Shown here: one piece after another, positions 59,306 through 63,614 of the stretch
Numbering within the stretch: the first letter of the stretch is position 1
Layout: each line of letters begins with the position of its first letter
Assembly: GCA_034669045.1 (NCBI GenBank)
Contig: JAXDOD010000109.1
Coordinates: 1 to 63,614 of the forward strand
Direction: 5' to 3'
DNA length: 63,614 nt
Source of the DNA: VAZQ01 sp034669045
GTDB lineage: Bacteria; Pseudomonadota; Alphaproteobacteria; Rhizobiales; Xanthobacteraceae
Notes under the pieces: generated by a model
What the model was told of the DNA's origin: nothing
The model's input: the letters and a program-made list of their open reading frames with translations, nothing else
Databases searched by the model: none
Translations under genes and position numbers: made by a program

Positions 59306-59881
59306 TCACCGTTGACCCACCGAACGAGATTCCCACTCCGAGCCTAAGTCGTTATCCTCCAGCTCGGGCTGCGCACGGACCGGGCGCTTGGTCACGACCA
59401 CGCGCGCGGGGCGCAGAAGCCGGTCGTGGATCGTGTAGCCCTGCTGCAGCACGCGGGTGACCGTGCCGGGCGGCTGCTCCCGGTCTTCCACCTCCATCAC
59501 CGCCTCATGCAGGTTCGGATCGAAGCGCTGGCCGAGCGCTTCGATCGGCCGCACGCCGAAGCGCTCCAATGTCTGCCGGAGACCGCGTAGCGTCGCCTGC
59601 ACGCCCTCGATGAGCGTCGCATCCTTCGCCGCCGCCGCTTGCTCGCGCGCGGCCTCGACCGTGCGCTCGAGATTATCGACGGCGTTCAGCAGCTCGCGCG
59701 CGAACTCCGCGACGGCGAACTTGCGCGCGTCCTCGGCCACCCGGTCGGCCCGGCGCCGCGTGTTCTCCGCCTCGGCCAGCGCGCGCAACAACCGGTCGCG
59801 CAGCGATGCGTTCTCGGCGATCAGCGTCCCCATATCGACGGCTTCGGTCGCGACCGCTTCGTCTTCGATGCTGTGTGTCAT
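59306..59881 (-). CDS. grpE: GrpE-like nucleotide exchange factor
   Basis: 191 residues. The N-terminal coiled coil is clear (LIAENASLRDRLLRALAEAENTRRRADRVAEDARKFAVAEFARELLNAVDNLERTVEAA), followed by LIEGVQATLRGLRQTLERFGVRPIEALGQRFDPNLHEAVMEVEDREQPPGTVTRVLQQGYTIHDRLLRPARVVVTK, the beta-wing core that docks to DnaK. ATG 59881 is preferred because GAGG lies six bases upstream; an ATG two codons earlier is possible. The protein is a little shorter than the housekeeping GrpE and would recycle the accessory DnaK. Confidence 0.93.
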   Translation of the reverse strand: MTHSIEDEAVATEAVDMGTLIAENASLRDRLLRALAEAENTRRRADRVAEDARKFAVAEFARELLNAVDNLERTVEAAREQAAAAKDATLIEGVQATLRGLRQTLERFGVRPIEALGQRFDPNLHEAVMEVEDREQPPGTVTRVLQQGYTIHDRLLRPARVVVTKRPVRAQPELEDNDLGSEWESRSVGQR

Positions 59882-59898
59882 GGCCATCCTCGTTGCAT

Positions 59899-62487
<2,589 letters not shown>

Positions 62488-62538
62488 GGCTCATCTCCAG
62501 GCGTTACCATGACCCGTGGACTGCTGCCGCAGATCCAG

Positions 62539-63477
<939 letters not shown>

Positions 63478-63486
<9 letters not shown>

Positions 63487-63614
63487 GCCGGTCTCGATCC
63501 GTCCAAGATTGACGAGGTCGTGCTGGTCGGTGGCTCGACGCGCATTCCGAAGGTGCAGGCGATTGTCCGTGAGCTGTTCGGCAAGGAGCCGCACAAAGGC
63601 GTCAATCCCGACGA
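63478..63614 (+). pseudogene. dnaK: Forward-strand fragment of a second DnaK ATPase domain, runs off window
   Basis: From 63478 the + strand reads LADAGLDPSKIDEVVLVGGS, then TRIPKVQAIVRELFGKEPHK, then GVNPDE, the same ATPase segment as the minus-strand DnaK but with many different residues (TRIPKVQ versus TRMPAIQE). It has no start here and stays open to the end. The two DnaK copies therefore meet head to head over roughly 63478-63486 and share the same region. See the finding on the junction. Confidence 0.7.

Overview
The window is GC-rich, densely packed DNA with Shine-Dalgarno-led genes and short palindromic intergenic repeats. It carries many orphan TctC/Bug-type solute receptors, MmgE/PrpD proteins, UbiD, LigAB, Rieske oxygenase and amidohydrolase genes, and an ECF sigma/NrsF pair. 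This points to an alphaproteobacterium of the Hyphomicrobiales (Bradyrhizobium/Rhodopseudomonas/Xanthobacteraceae-like), a soil or water catabolic generalist. The assignment rests on gene content and repeat style, not on a phylogenetic marker. I saw no rRNA, tRNA, CRISPR array or transposase.

Layout. (1) 1-7.06 kb: a truncated aromatic-ring FAD monooxygenase, an aldehyde dehydrogenase, a divergent pair of MmgE/PrpD paralogues and a Bug receptor. (2) 7.2-17.0 kb, + strand: a co-directional, partly overlapping run of VOC protein, FAD monooxygenase, Bug receptor, gamma-glutamyltransferase-like Ntn hydrolase, second Bug receptor, FAD_binding_2 oxidoreductase, ornithine-cyclodeaminase-like protein, Asp/Glu-racemase-fold protein lacking the expected cysteines, and third Bug receptor. 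It reads as one uncharacterised catabolic operon. (3) 17.0-22.4 kb: a repeat, another Bug receptor, a type II NADH dehydrogenase, an ECF sigma/NrsF anti-sigma pair and a zinc-ribbon metallopeptidase.

(4) 22.4-34.7 kb: an aromatic-acid degradation island. It holds a UbiD decarboxylase with a Bug receptor and a THI5/NMT1-like protein, an MBL hydrolase divergent from a LysR regulator, an operon of dienelactone hydrolase, LigA, LigB and amidase, a 4,5-dihydroxyphthalate decarboxylase-like gene, a second dienelactone hydrolase, and HpaH and HpaI homologues. Three promoter regions here (25999, 26846, 31237) share an ungapped operator-like sequence, which suggests one LysR regulon. (5) 34.8-46.1 kb: a secreted beta-propeller, three amidohydrolase-2 proteins, a ThDP enzyme, a methyltransferase, a Rieske oxygenase, a Bug receptor and a Tat-exported deacetylase, interspersed with REP-like palindromes.

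(6) 46.2-54.5 kb: an uncharacterised protein with duplicated beta domains, then a sulfate assimilation island. cysD and a rare-looking cysN-cysH gene fusion are divergent from the sulfate ABC transporter (sbp, cysT, cysW, cysA). (7) 54.6-63.6 kb, - strand: an accessory proteostasis operon of DnaK, ClpB, GrpE, CbpA, CbpM, rhomboid protease, Clp-fold serine proteinase, PsiE, DUF5335 and a universal stress protein. At the right edge the DnaK gene runs head-to-head into an oppositely oriented fragment of a different DnaK, which is either an assembly chimera or a rearrangement. The best candidates for new biology are the three-site LysR regulon, the CysN-CysH fusion, the membrane-protease/PsiE-coupled chaperone operon, and the cysteine-less racemase-fold enzyme in the 7-17 kb operon.
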